Counted from the stretch's first letter, positions 42,763 through 51,709 are shown. The stretch: 56,824 bases of DNA from Lachnospiraceae bacterium (GCA_910576545.1 CAJTKM010000022.1:1-56824), one strand, 5' to 3'. Notes: generated by a model from the sequence alone, not told the origin. Translations and numbers: made by a program.

Positions 42763-44121
42763 ATGGAAAAAACAGTTGCGCTGACATCTCTGGGGTGTGA
42801 TAAAAACAGGGTGGACAGCGAGGTCATGCTGGGGCTTCTGGCGAAAGACGGATTCCGGCTTGTTGCGGAGGAAGCGGAGGCGGATATTATTATTGTCAAT
42901 ACCTGCTGCTTTATCAAGGATGCGCTGGAGGAAAGCATAGAAACCATTCTGGAAATGGCAGAATATAAGGAAACGGGACGCTGCAAGGGGCTGATTGTGG
43001 CGGGATGTCTGGGCCAGCGGTACGAAAAGGAATTTTTCGAGGAACTGCCGGAGGTAGACGCTGTTGTTGGGACGGCGGCGTATGAATCCATTGCGGAGGT
43101 TGTGGACGAAGTGCTGCAAGGCGCGCGGCAAATGAAGCGTTTGGAGGATATTGACCACCCGATGGATGGAGCAAACGGCTGTCTGCGGCTGCGTTCGACT
43201 GCACCGTATTTTGCCTATTTGAAAATCTCCGAAGGATGCGACAACCACTGTACCTACTGCGTGATTCCAAAGCTGAGGGGCAGGCACAGGAGCCGGACGC
43301 TGGAAAGCCTTGTTGCTGAGGCGGAGATGCTTGCGGCGGAGGGCGTTAAGGAACTTGTGCTTGTGGCACAGGATACCTCCATTTATGGACGTGACATTTA
43401 CGGCGGGCCGAAACTGCATACGCTTTTGGAAAAACTGAACGATATCGAAGGGCTTGCGTGGATACGCCTGCTTTACTGCTACCCCGAAACGCTGACGGAC
43501 GAAACCATTGCGGCAATGGCACAGTGCGAAAAGGTCTGCCACTATATTGATATGCCGATACAGCACGCCAGCGATACTGTGCTGAAACGTATGGGGCGCA
43601 GGAGCAGTCAGGCGTTGATACGGGAGAAAATCGCAAAGCTGCGGGCGGCAATGCCGGACATTGCCCTGCGGACTACGCTGATTGTTGGTTTCCCGGGAGA
43701 AACAGAGGAAGAATTTCAGGATTTGAAGGACTTTATTGCGGAAATCAAATTTGACAGGCTGGGTGTTTTCTCGTATTCTCAGGAAGACGGCACCCCTGCG
43801 GCGCGCATGGAAAACCAGATTGACGAGGGGCTGAAGGAGGAACGGCGGGAGGAACTGATGGACATGCAGAAATCCATTTCCGCCGCGCTTTGCGAACAGG
43901 AAGCCGGAACGGTGAAAGAGGTTCTTATTGAGGGCAGACTGCCGGAGGAAGAAATTTACTGTGGGCGCACGCGGCGCGACGCGCCGGAAATCGACGGGCT
44001 GGTGTTTGTTTCCTCTGAGGAAGAATTATATTCCGGGGATTTTGTGCAGGTGCATATCCGCGAGGCGGGGGATTATGATTTGATAGGAGATGTAATGTAT
44101 GGAGATGAATCTGCCGAATAA
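42763..44121 (+). CDS. rimO: Ribosomal protein S12 methylthiotransferase
   Basis: The 452-residue protein has the UPF0004 N-terminal domain with cluster cysteines 12, 48 and 82, the radical-SAM motif ISEGCDNHCTYC (Cys 159, 163, 166), FAYLKISEG and IRLLYCYPETLTDE of the RimO type, and a C-terminal TRAM domain (GDFVQVHIREAGDYDLIGDV). It adds a methylthio group to an aspartate of ribosomal protein S12. AAGGAGGATACAG precedes the ATG. pgsA overlaps its end. Confidence 0.96.
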   Translation: MEKTVALTSLGCDKNRVDSEVMLGLLAKDGFRLVAEEAEADIIIVNTCCFIKDALEESIETILEMAEYKETGRCKGLIVAGCLGQRYEKEFFEELPEVDAVVGTAAYESIAEVVDEVLQGARQMKRLEDIDHPMDGANGCLRLRSTAPYFAYLKISEGCDNHCTYCVIPKLRGRHRSRTLESLVAEAEMLAAEGVKELVLVAQDTSIYGRDIYGGPKLHTLLEKLNDIEGLAWIRLLYCYPETLTDETIAAMAQCEKVCHYIDMPIQHASDTVLKRMGRRSSQALIREKIAKLRAAMPDIALRTTLIVGFPGETEEEFQDLKDFIAEIKFDRLGVFSYSQEDGTPAARMENQIDEGLKEERREELMDMQKSISAALCEQEAGTVKEVLIEGRLPEEEIYCGRTRRDAPEIDGLVFVSSEEELYSGDFVQVHIREAGDYDLIGDVMYGDESAE

Positions 44122-44638
44122 ACTGACGGTACTGCGGGTAGTTTTGATTCCGGTATTTCTTGCCGCGCTTTTTTTCGCGCCTGAGCCGATGAATCGATAC
44201 GGTGCGGTGCTGATTTTTGTGATTGCTTCCCTGACGGATTTGCTGGACGGGAAAATTGCACGGAAATATAACATGGTGACAAATTTCGGGAAATTCATGG
44301 ACCCGCTTGCGGATAAACTGCTGGTGATGTCCGCGCTGGTTTCCATGGTCGCGCTGGAGGACCTGCCCGCGTGGGTGGTTATCGTGATACTTGCGCGGGA
44401 ATTTGCAATTACAGGCTTTCGTACGCTTGCAGTTGAGGCGGGAATAGTGCTGGCGGCAAGCTGGTGGGGAAAGGTTAAAACAACCGTACAGATGATAATG
44501 ATTATTGTGGTATTACTGGACCTGCCGTTTGAGTTTATGGGGCTTTTCGAAATGGCTCTGGCAGGGCTGGCGGTTTTCTTTACGATACTTTCCGGTGCGG
44601 ATTATATCATAAAAAATAAAGATGTTCTGAAGGGCTGA
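44099..44638 (+). CDS. pgsA: CDP-diacylglycerol-glycerol-3-phosphate 3-phosphatidyltransferase
   Basis: The 179-residue membrane protein has the CDP-alcohol phosphotransferase motif across TDLLDGKIARKYNMVTNFGK and FMDPLADK (D-x2-D-G-x2-A-R...G-x3-D-x3-D) and about five hydrophobic segments. It makes phosphatidylglycerol phosphate. It overlaps rimO by 23 bases; AGGAGA lies nine bases before the ATG at 44099. The rimO-pgsA order is common in Firmicutes. Confidence 0.94.
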   Translation: MEMNLPNKLTVLRVVLIPVFLAALFFAPEPMNRYGAVLIFVIASLTDLLDGKIARKYNMVTNFGKFMDPLADKLLVMSALVSMVALEDLPAWVVIVILAREFAITGFRTLAVEAGIVLAASWWGKVKTTVQMIMIIVVLLDLPFEFMGLFEMALAGLAVFFTILSGADYIIKNKDVLKG

Positions 44639-44642
44639 GGAA

Positions 44643-45533
44643 ATGAAAACGCAGACAAAAGGAATATGGATTACACTGCTTGCGGCGGCGTGCTTTGGTG
44701 CGGCTTCGCCGATTGCCAAGGGCGTATATCAGTATGATATAACGGTAAGCTGTGTGCTGACATGGCGGTTTTTTATGGCCTCCATACTGCTTTGGGCGTA
44801 TCTTCTGCTGTTTCGGCGGGATTTGAATTTCCGGCTGAAAAAAGACCAGCTGATTACGCTGGTGGTTGTCGGCGGTGCGGCACATTTTTTGACAACGCAG
44901 TGCTATTTCAATGCGTTGAAATATGTCCCAATCAGTATACAGATTATGTTTTTCTATACATACCCGTTTATGGTAAACGGGCTGAGTGTCCTGCTGTTTG
45001 GGGAGAAAATGAACAGGGGGCAGCTGGTTTCACTTGCGGCGGCATTCATCGGTATTTTGATGACGGTTTCATTGGACGATATGCGTCTGAACGGGATTGG
45101 AATTTTGTTCAGCATTGGCGCGGCGGTCTGCCAGACGGCGTATATCCTGCTTTTGGGGCGGCGGAACGTGGCAGAGGTGGACAGCCTTGTTATCGGTGCG
45201 TATTCGTCTGTATTCGCGTTCCTGTCCTTCCTCATTTTTTCTCTGGCAAAGGGAGAACTGAGGGCAGACCTTGCCCTGCCCTGCTGGACGGGGATTGCAG
45301 GGATGGCAGTGTTCACTACGGCGGTGGGCGCGGTTGCCCTTGCGCTGGGAATCAAGCTGATTGGCGGCGCAAAGGCGGCGATTATCAGTGTGTTTGAGCC
45401 GATTGAGGCGATACTGCTGGGTGTGCTTCTGTTCCATGAACGGCTGACACTGCGGGGCACGGTCGGGATTGCGCTGGTAATGGGCGCAATCGTACTGGTG
45501 AATTATACGCAGACGAAAAATGTTGCAGAGTGA
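44643..45533 (+). CDS. EamA/DMT-family transporter
   Basis: The 296-residue protein has about ten hydrophobic segments in two repeats, opening GIWITLLAAACFGAASPIAK and with the second EamA repeat from about residue 150. FEPIEAILLGVLLFHERLTL near the end is the conserved EamA signature. It may export a metabolite; the substrate is not predictable. It starts four bases after the pgsA stop and is the last gene of the operon. Confidence 0.9.
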   Translation: MKTQTKGIWITLLAAACFGAASPIAKGVYQYDITVSCVLTWRFFMASILLWAYLLLFRRDLNFRLKKDQLITLVVVGGAAHFLTTQCYFNALKYVPISIQIMFFYTYPFMVNGLSVLLFGEKMNRGQLVSLAAAFIGILMTVSLDDMRLNGIGILFSIGAAVCQTAYILLLGRRNVAEVDSLVIGAYSSVFAFLSFLIFSLAKGELRADLALPCWTGIAGMAVFTTAVGAVALALGIKLIGGAKAAIISVFEPIEAILLGVLLFHERLTLRGTVGIALVMGAIVLVNYTQTKNVAE

Positions 45534-45556
45534 AGGCGAATGCTTTGTTTACGGCA

Positions 45557-45590
45557 GAAAAACTGCGGCGTTCGGGATTACGCCGCGTTT
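45557..45590. terminator. Terminator between the EamA gene and bioY
   Basis: GCGGCGT (45565-45571) pairs with ACGCCGC (45580-45586); on the minus strand it is followed by AGTTTTT. It overlaps the bioY stop codon. Confidence 0.7.
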
Positions 45591-46117
45591 TCCAGATATG
45601 TCTGCAATTTCCGCCCGATCCAGCAGGTGACGAGGATTTTGACGCTGTCCAGCGGAAGGAACACGAGCGCGCCCGCGGGGAGCGTGGCGATAAAGCTGCC
45701 GCCGATTACGACAGACATCCAGTATGTAGCGTAGGCGTAGAATAGGAATGTTGCCAGAAGCATACCTATAATTTGCACCACAGGGCTTTGGGGGAAACGG
45801 CGGATACAGATGGAACAGGCGGGGACAAGAAACAGGTACCCCGTGAGATAACCGCCGCCCGCACCGGCAAAGCGGGAAAATCCGGCACTATAACCGGCGA
45901 ATACCGGCAGACCGACAGCCCCCATCAGCAGATATAATGCTGTGGCCGCAAATGCCATTTTGGGTTTTAATACATAGGCGGTCAGATAAAGCGCGAATGT
46001 TCCCAGCGACAGAGGCATGCTGCTGACGGGTATGGGAATACTGATAGGCGCGAGGACACAGATAACTGCCGCCATCATTGCGGTGAGAGTGAGGTCTTTT
46101 GTTTTTGTTCGGGTCAT
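45578..46117 (-). CDS. bioY: Biotin ECF transporter S component
   Basis: The 179-residue protein has about six hydrophobic segments and the BioY pattern ISIPIPVSSMPLSLGTFALY, YLLMGAVGLPVFAGYSAGFS and GAGGGYLTGYLF. It binds biotin and works with a shared EcfA/A'/T module encoded elsewhere. It implies that the cell imports biotin. Its upstream region has ATTGTA-type inverted repeats that could be a BirA-type operator. Confidence 0.93.
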   Translation of the reverse strand: MTRTKTKDLTLTAMMAAVICVLAPISIPIPVSSMPLSLGTFALYLTAYVLKPKMAFAATALYLLMGAVGLPVFAGYSAGFSRFAGAGGGYLTGYLFLVPACSICIRRFPQSPVVQIIGMLLATFLFYAYATYWMSVVIGGSFIATLPAGALVFLPLDSVKILVTCWIGRKLQTYLENAA

Positions 46118-46165
46118 GAAAATACCTTCTTTCGTAATGGATTGGGATACATTCGGGTTAAAGGT

Positions 46166-46219
46166 ATTGTAAATGGAGAAAGGAATAATGTCAACTATAC
46201 AATAAGAATATGGTTTACA
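46166..46219. promoter_or_regulatory. Possible biotin-repressor-type operator upstream of bioY
   Basis: ATTGTAAAT at 46166, TACAAT at 46198-46203 and TTTACAATT near 46213 form related half-sites in both orientations, loosely like the TTGTTAAC half-sites of BirA. Match to the BirA consensus is imperfect. Confidence 0.3.
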
Positions 46220-46242
46220 ATTGAAAAGGGGAGGAATTTGTA

Positions 46243-46773
46243 ATGTCCAGAATTTGCCAGAAATGCGGCGGAGAGGTGGGGGAAGCAGACTTCTACTGCA
46301 TCCACTGCGGTATGCCTTTGGAAAAGGTCAAACAGGAAGAACAGCAGGCGTTCAGCCAATGGGAAGGCGTACAGACGCCGTCACAGGAAAAGCCGGAGCT
46401 GGCGAAGCCTTTGAGCGTAAAGGATTACCTGTTGCTTGGTATATTGCTGTCAATACCAGTTGTAAATATCATTTTGGCGATTCTTTGGGCGGCTGGAAAG
46501 AACGAAAACCCCAACCGCCGGAATCTGGCATGTGCGTGGCTGATATTTGCCGCGGCCGGTGCTGTAATCAGCGTTATTTTCATGATTGGGCTGGTACGTG
46601 CGGCATGGCTGGATGAGCAGAATTATCCGGATTATCCAGAGTATTATGAGTATTATGACGAGTATTATGATGAATACTATGATGACTGGGAAGAATACGA
46701 CTATGATTATGATGATGACATGGAATGGGAGCATTATTGGGAGGAACTGACAGAGGGCTTGGGAGAGATATAA
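46243..46773 (+). CDS. Zinc-ribbon membrane protein with Tyr/Asp/Glu-rich tail
   Basis: The 176-residue protein begins with a zinc ribbon (CQKCGGEVGEADFYCIHCG, residues 5-23), a Gln/Glu-rich linker, two membrane helices (about 62-85 and 95-120) and a strikingly acidic, tyrosine-rich C-terminus (repeats of YYDEYYDEYYDDWEEYDYDY). Similar zinc-ribbon membrane proteins are common in Clostridia, with unknown function. The tail may lie outside or inside depending on topology. AGGGGAGGAATTTGTA precedes the ATG. Confidence 0.7.
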   Translation: MSRICQKCGGEVGEADFYCIHCGMPLEKVKQEEQQAFSQWEGVQTPSQEKPELAKPLSVKDYLLLGILLSIPVVNIILAILWAAGKNENPNRRNLACAWLIFAAAGAVISVIFMIGLVRAAWLDEQNYPDYPEYYEYYDEYYDEYYDDWEEYDYDYDDDMEWEHYWEELTEGLGEI

Positions 46774-46809
46774 AACAGAAAACCTGCTTTTTAGAACAGA
46801 AAGCAGACA

Positions 46810-46838
46810 GGGGACGCTGGCCTGCGTCCTCTTTTTTT
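46810..46838 (+). terminator. Terminator after the zinc-ribbon gene
   Basis: GGGGACGC pairs with GCGTCCTC followed by seven T. Confidence 0.8.
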
Positions 46839-46908
46839 GACTGTCTGAGGCAGAAAGGCATAAATTTCCTTTTCCTGAGCAATACTATCCGCGAAAGGAG
46901 ATGGGAAC

Positions 46909-48531
46909 TTGAGCGGAAAACTATTGCTTGCGGCACAGCTGCTCTTTTTCTGCATGGGCGCGTACTATTTTTACCGCAGCAGCCGGCGGAAGGGCAGGAA
47001 AAGCAGGGGTTTTATGGAGGAAAACCTCTGCCAGCTGGAAAAGATTAACGGGATGCGGAACGTATGCCTGACAGAGCCTCTGGCAGAACAGACACGCCCG
47101 AAAAGCCTTGCGGAAATCATCGGGCAGGAAAAGGCTGTCCGCGCGCTCAGAGCCGCGCTCTGCGGCCCGAATCCGCAGCATATCCTGATTTATGGCCCGC
47201 CGGGGGTAGGCAAGACTGCGGCGGCGCGGCTGATTTTGGAGGAGGCAAAACGCAGACCGGAGTCGCCCTTTGGGAAAGGGGCGAAATTTGTGGAGCTGGA
47301 CGCAACGACACTGCAGTTTGACGAACGAAACATTGCCGACCCGCTGATGGGCTCCGTACATGACCCTATATATCAGGGGGCTGGCGCTCTGGGGCAGGCG
47401 GGTATTCCACAGCCAAGGCCGGGGGCGGTCTGTGAGGCAAACGGCGGCGTACTGTTCATAGATGAAATCGGGGAGCTTCACCCATTGCAGATGAACAAGC
47501 TGCTGAAGGTGCTGGAGGACCGTGTGGCGCGGTTTCAGAGCAGCTATTACAGCCGCCAGAATACGGACATCCCGCTGTATATCCATGAAATTTTTCAAAA
47601 GGGGCTGCCGGCGGATTTCCGCCTGATTGGGGCGACAACGCGCAGTCCGGCGGAAATTCCGGAGGCTCTGCGTTCCCGCTGTACGGAGATTTTCTTTGAA
47701 CGTCTGGACAGGCATTCTGTGGAAAAAATTGCACAGAACAGCCTGCGGCGTTCCGGCATGGCGTTCGAAGAAGGGCTTTGCGGAGAAATTGCCCGGTATG
47801 CCAGAGGCGGGCGGGATACGGTGAATATCGTGCAGTCGCTGACATCGCTGGCGTGGATAGAGGGCGGGCGCACTGTAACGGCAGCTGATTTGGAATGGGT
47901 GGCAGAAATGGGACGCTACCAGCCGCTGATGCAGCGCAGAATACGGCAGGAACCGCAGACAGGCGTTGCAAATGGCCTTGGCGTGCAGAGCGGGGGCGGC
48001 GGCATGCTGCTTTTTGTGGAGGCTGTGGTAAAGCGCGGAGAAGGCGGGCTGACTGTGACGGGCATTATGGAGGAGGAGGAAATCAAAAGCAGGCAGGGCA
48101 GCGGGCGCAGAAAAAGCAACGCAAGAAGCTCGGCGGAAAACGTGCTGACGCTTTTGGAGGAATATGGATTTTCCAAAGCGGCATATCATGTGCATATCAA
48201 TTTTCCCGGCGGCGTTCCTGTAGATGGGCCTTCGGCGGGGGCTGCAATGTTTCTGGCGGCGTATTCGGCTTTTGTGGAAACTCCCTTGCCGAATGATATT
48301 GCAGTGACGGGCGAAATCGGGATAAAGGGGCAGATTCTGCCTGTTGGCGGCGTGGAGGAAAAGCTCGAAGCGGCACAGGAGGCGGGTGTAAAGCGGGCAT
48401 TTATTCCGGCGGAAAACTGGAAGGACGGTTATGGCAGGCTGGGGCTTGAAGTTGTGCCTGTGGGAAACGCAGACGCACTCCTGCGGTGTGTGTTTCTTGA
48501 TGTGGAAAGTGAAGGGGCGGCTCTGAAATAA
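46909..48531 (+). CDS. LonB/LonC-like membrane-anchored ATP-dependent protease
   Basis: The 540-residue protein starts with TTG at 46909 (AAAGGAG eight bases upstream). A membrane helix lies near 5-22. The AAA+ domain (about 60-330) has Walker A YGPPGVGKTAAA and Walker B GGVLFIDEIGEL. The C-terminal Lon protease domain has the catalytic Ser in VDGPSAGAAMFLAAY and the Lys in VGGVEEKLEAAQEAG. It lacks the Lon N-terminal substrate domain, as in sporulation-linked LonB and LonC of Firmicutes. Which of the two it is remains open. It degrades selected cytoplasmic proteins. Confidence 0.9.
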   Translation: MSGKLLLAAQLLFFCMGAYYFYRSSRRKGRKSRGFMEENLCQLEKINGMRNVCLTEPLAEQTRPKSLAEIIGQEKAVRALRAALCGPNPQHILIYGPPGVGKTAAARLILEEAKRRPESPFGKGAKFVELDATTLQFDERNIADPLMGSVHDPIYQGAGALGQAGIPQPRPGAVCEANGGVLFIDEIGELHPLQMNKLLKVLEDRVARFQSSYYSRQNTDIPLYIHEIFQKGLPADFRLIGATTRSPAEIPEALRSRCTEIFFERLDRHSVEKIAQNSLRRSGMAFEEGLCGEIARYARGGRDTVNIVQSLTSLAWIEGGRTVTAADLEWVAEMGRYQPLMQRRIRQEPQTGVANGLGVQSGGGGMLLFVEAVVKRGEGGLTVTGIMEEEEIKSRQGSGRRKSNARSSAENVLTLLEEYGFSKAAYHVHINFPGGVPVDGPSAGAAMFLAAYSAFVETPLPNDIAVTGEIGIKGQILPVGGVEEKLEAAQEAGVKRAFIPAENWKDGYGRLGLEVVPVGNADALLRCVFLDVESEGAALK

Positions 48532-48588
48532 AGGATTCGCGGCGGCACAGGAAAAAAACTTTGCAGTGTCCGCCGCAGCGGGCATGAT

Positions 48589-49338
48589 TCAGCAGTGGAA
48601 ACGGCAGAACCAATCCCAGTAGGGTTCTTGTTTCCCGCAGTCTGGACAGGTGCCCGTTCCGTAGACAAGCGGCAGAATGGGGCGTATCAAATCATCGCCC
48701 GCCAGTTCCAGAAGGCCGTTCAGCCAGACGGCTTCGTTATCCAGAGATTTTTTATCCCATGGGAGGATTTCGATTGGCTCAAGGGGATCTGGCTGTTCGG
48801 CGAGGGGAAGCGTTTCGTCCTCCCAGCCGCACGGGCAGGCTGCAGGAGCTTCCTCCCAGGTGGAGCCGGACAGATACCAGAGAGCATAAGCATGCGCTCT
48901 GTTTCCGATGATTGCCAGTGCGCCTAAGGAAAACATTGTTCCCAGTTCTGCATCGGCTTTCAGCAAAGCATGGACTTCCGCGTCTGTCAGAAGAGCTTCT
49001 GTTTCTTTGCGCAGACCGTCCAGACCTTCATGAAATTCATGGTATGCCTCTGATTCAGGGGAAAGGGGGGCCATGGCTTCCGTTGCGATTGCCGCGCCCA
49101 TCTGGGCAATCAAAAACACTTTATCTTCTTTGGACAGCTTCGGGCAGAAAGCGGCTATATGGGGCAGGGTATAGGCTGTTGCGGTGTACCAGCTGAGCTG
49201 GTGGCTCAAATCCTCCGCCAGTATTTCGATTGTTTCCCGCGTATTGCCATTCCCTTCTGTCAGGGCCAGAAGCCATTTTTCTGCATCGTTTCCGGCGGAA
49301 CCTAATGTCTGCCAGACTGGGGCATTTAATTTTATCAT
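48589..49338 (-). CDS. Hypothetical protein with C-terminal zinc-binding motif
   Basis: The 249-residue protein opens MIKLNAPVWQTLGSAGNDAE and is helical through residue about 170, perhaps HEAT-like (PHIAAFCPKLSKEDKVFLIA). It has an acidic, Pro-rich middle (PLAEQPDPLEPIEILPWD) and ends with CPDCGKQEPYWDWFCRFHC, a cluster of four Cys and one His that likely binds zinc. I recognise no family. GGAGGGATTCCGC precedes the ATG. Confidence 0.65.
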   Translation of the reverse strand: MIKLNAPVWQTLGSAGNDAEKWLLALTEGNGNTRETIEILAEDLSHQLSWYTATAYTLPHIAAFCPKLSKEDKVFLIAQMGAAIATEAMAPLSPESEAYHEFHEGLDGLRKETEALLTDAEVHALLKADAELGTMFSLGALAIIGNRAHAYALWYLSGSTWEEAPAACPCGWEDETLPLAEQPDPLEPIEILPWDKKSLDNEAVWLNGLLELAGDDLIRPILPLVYGTGTCPDCGKQEPYWDWFCRFHC

Positions 49339-49441
49339 GCGGAATCCCTCCTGAATTCTGATTTGTCATTTTTATTGAAGTTTCAAGGATTTTTTCGGTG
49401 CGTTTTATCCATATATTCCTGTTTCGGGGAAGAAGGAAGCG

Positions 49442-49900
49442 TTAAATAAGTGGGAGCTTTCGCTTTTTGAATTTTTCCTGTGCGAAAGCGTAAGCTTCGC
49501 TGATATAAGGCTTCAAGGCTTCAAAAGTTCCCTCTGACGGATTCAAAACGCAGACCCAGCCCATCCATGCGTAGACGGGATGCGGCAGAAGCGTGTCCAG
49601 CGCAGAGAAATCGAAATCCATTGCAACGATTCCTCCTTTGGCGGGACGTTTCGGCAGTGCGCCGAACAGGCGGGCAAATGTGGGCCTGCGCAGCCCGAGA
49701 TTAAGCCGGTATATGCCGGAGCGGCCAAGGGCAGAGGCTTTGTCATTTTCCCCATCCTTTTCCTTGACGGTCAGCACATAAACGCCGCGCTTGAGTACAT
49801 TCCCGGGGTTGTAAAATATGCCTTTTTCGCCCCAGCTTTCTACTAAAACTGTGCCTTCCAGATGGGTAAGGCAGTAGTGCAAAATTTCTTCCGGATTCAT
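49442..49900 (-). CDS. DUF6194 family protein
   Basis: The 152-residue protein starts MNPEEILHYCLTHLEGTVLV and ends with the family-typical HPVYAWMGWVCVLNPSEGTF. The middle has RSGIYRLNLGLRRPTFARLF. Members resemble MmcQ/YjbR-like small domains but have no known function. GGAGGGAAATCC precedes the ATG. It shares orientation with two other small genes but is separated from the upstream one by a MITE-like element. Confidence 0.75.
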   Translation of the reverse strand: MNPEEILHYCLTHLEGTVLVESWGEKGIFYNPGNVLKRGVYVLTVKEKDGENDKASALGRSGIYRLNLGLRRPTFARLFGALPKRPAKGGIVAMDFDFSALDTLLPHPVYAWMGWVCVLNPSEGTFEALKPYISEAYAFAQEKFKKRKLPLI

Positions 49901-49936
49901 GGATTTCCCTCCTAAATTTCAAATTTTATATCGGGT

Positions 49937-50138
49937 AGTGTCGTCATAAGTCATGTATATGTATTTCCGAGCATAATCTGGGCGGATTTCAGTCGAAAAT
50001 TCGCAGGCGTACAATGTGGCGCGGCATTGCCGCGCTGCCCCGGCGGCGGAGCCGCCAGATGGTCGGTACGGCAAAAATTTTAACGAAAAAGCCGATAAAA
50101 TTTGCCGGAAAGGCGTGTGCAGACACTGTGACGACACT
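49937..50138. repeat. MITE-like element with AGTGTCGTCA terminal inverted repeats
   Basis: AGTGTCGTCA (49937-49946) is repeated inverted as TGACGACACT (50129-50138). Inside are GC-rich hairpins GCGCGGCATTGCCGCGC (about 50020) and GGCGGCGGAGCCGCC (about 50043), and GGCGGATTTCAGTCGAAAAT (about 49980), which I associate with dispersed repeats in Lachnospiraceae. No ORF or transposase. It fills the 320-base gap between two minus-strand genes. Confidence 0.6.
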
Positions 50139-50222
50139 GTCTAAAGTGCTGATAAAAACCTATCGTTTGCCATATCCATAAAATATGCCCTGACGATGCG
50201 TCACAGCCTGCTGGCTGGGTTT

Positions 50223-50987
50223 TCAAAACTTCAGAAGTTTTTCCGCAAATTCATCCGGCAGTATGGGGCGGTTCCTGTATTCCTCCCGCAGGGCTGGATA
50301 ATCAGCAGGGGCGGCTGCAAGCGCGGCTTTTGCCGCGTTTTGGATTTGGCAGACAATCTGACGGAACAGAGGGGTCTGGTAGACCATATCCAACGCTTTC
50401 AGGTAATCTTTTGCAAAACTGGAAGGAAACGGCGTTTCGGTAAAGTCAATACAGGCGTCAGCCAGCATATTCAGCAGGTTTTCTGCTTCAATGAAACTTA
50501 CCTGCTCACAGTCTTCAAATTCTTCAAAATCAAGACGTTTTCCCATGATTGCGGCATGCTCCATCAAAAGAAGGGAGAACCATGTGAGAATCAGCCATTC
50601 ATCGCTTCCTTTTATATCACGCAGTGCCTCTCTGTATAATTCTGCCTGTGTATCGCTGATTTCTTCACCGACATTGTAATGCAGGGTGCAGGCCCAGAGG
50701 TTGTTTGCAAAATCCTCAAAATTCTCCGGTATATCGCGTCCTTCCAGACAGTCCCAGCACAGGCGGAACGTCTGTTCAATGGCGGCGGGCATTTCTTTTC
50801 CGCCAGCCGCCAGGCCGTGCCGGACGGTGCACGCGTACTGCTCCAGCATCAGCAGGTTTGCCAACAGGCGCGCGCGGTTGCCGCTTCCGGAAAAGGCATC
50901 TTCCAGTATATCTTGGAAACGGTCTACCCAATTTACTGCCATCGCGCCTTCCAACGCGGAAAAATCCATATCCAGCGTATATTTCAT
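50223..50987 (-). CDS. Hypothetical helical protein
   Basis: The 254-residue soluble protein starts MKYTLDMDFSALEGAMAVNW and is predicted to be mostly alpha-helical (long Leu/Ala-rich stretches such as NRARLLANLLMLEQYACTVR and LTWFSLLLMEHAAIMGKRLD). No signal peptide, no motif and no family that I recognise. AAGGAGGGAGATT precedes the ATG at 50987; upstream in-frame codons have no ribosome site. Confidence 0.6.
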   Translation of the reverse strand: MKYTLDMDFSALEGAMAVNWVDRFQDILEDAFSGSGNRARLLANLLMLEQYACTVRHGLAAGGKEMPAAIEQTFRLCWDCLEGRDIPENFEDFANNLWACTLHYNVGEEISDTQAELYREALRDIKGSDEWLILTWFSLLLMEHAAIMGKRLDFEEFEDCEQVSFIEAENLLNMLADACIDFTETPFPSSFAKDYLKALDMVYQTPLFRQIVCQIQNAAKAALAAAPADYPALREEYRNRPILPDEFAEKLLKF

Positions 50988-51073
50988 AATCTCCCTCCTT
51001 GTTAAATCTTTACTGATTATATCACAAGCGTGAAAGACTACGCAAAAATATTTGCGAATACAGCAAAAATGCA

Positions 51074-51103
51074 TTGACGCGGGGCAGTGTTTTGGACTAT
51101 TAT
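51074..51103 (+). promoter_or_regulatory. Promoter of ridA
   Basis: TTGACG (51074-51079), 18 bases, TATTAT (51098-51103), about 85 bases before the ATG. Confidence 0.5.
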
Positions 51104-51187
51104 TAAAACAGCGGAAGACAAAAACTGGAAATTGTTTTTCGGCTGTCCGCGAAAACTGGCAGAATACATTTTAGGAGGTAGATACCA

Positions 51188-51562
51188 ATGAAGTTTACAA
51201 ACACAGATAAAGCACCCGCGGCTCTTGGCCCTTATTCTCAGGCAGTAGCAGTAAACGGCCTGCTGTTCACATCCGGACAGATTGCGCTTGACCCCGCAAC
51301 AGGTGAGGTTGTCGGCACAAACGTACAGGAACAGGCAGAACAGGTTATGAAAAACCTTGGTGCGGTTCTGGAGGCAAATGGCCTGACATACACAGACGCA
51401 GTAAAGACAACATGTTTCCTTGCTGATATGAATGATTTTGCGGCGTTTAATGAGATTTATGGCAAGTATTTCACGGCAAAGCCTGCACGTTCCTGCGTTG
51501 CAGTGAAAACGCTCCCGAAAAACATGCTCTGTGAGGTTGAAGTAATTGCGGAAATGAAATAA
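51188..51562 (+). CDS. ridA: RidA family enamine/imine deaminase
   Basis: The 124-residue protein has the normal length and pattern: APAALGPYSQAVAVNGLLFT, SGQIALDPATGEVV, the arginine in KPARSCVAV (substrate carboxylate contact) and LCEVEVIAEMK at the end. It hydrolyses reactive 2-aminoacrylate-type intermediates formed by PLP enzymes. TTAGGAGGTAGATACCA precedes the ATG. It is monocistronic by context; a tRNA gene follows with its own promoter. Confidence 0.95.
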   Translation: MKFTNTDKAPAALGPYSQAVAVNGLLFTSGQIALDPATGEVVGTNVQEQAEQVMKNLGAVLEANGLTYTDAVKTTCFLADMNDFAAFNEIYGKYFTAKPARSCVAVKTLPKNMLCEVEVIAEMK

Positions 51563-51680
51563 TCAGAGATGTTTTGCATGTCCTTCGGGGGGCATTTTGT
51601 ATGCTCCCCTGAGGGATTTTGTGCTGTTCTGGCGGACTCGGATTATACGAAAAAATATCAAAAAATTTTCAAAAAAACTG

Positions 51681-51709
51681 TTGACATTTATCGGGGGCTG
51701 TTGTAAGAT
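51681..51709 (+). promoter_or_regulatory. Sigma-A promoter of the tRNA gene
   Basis: TTGACA (51681-51686), 17 bases, TAAGAT (51704-51709), 33 bases before the tRNA. Confidence 0.8.

Noticed and set aside
46921-48585. Minus-strand open frame of 554 codons opposite the LonB-like gene
   Set aside because: The plus strand encodes a clear AAA+/Lon protease; the antisense frame is Cys/His/Arg-rich, has no family motif and is a by-product of codon bias.
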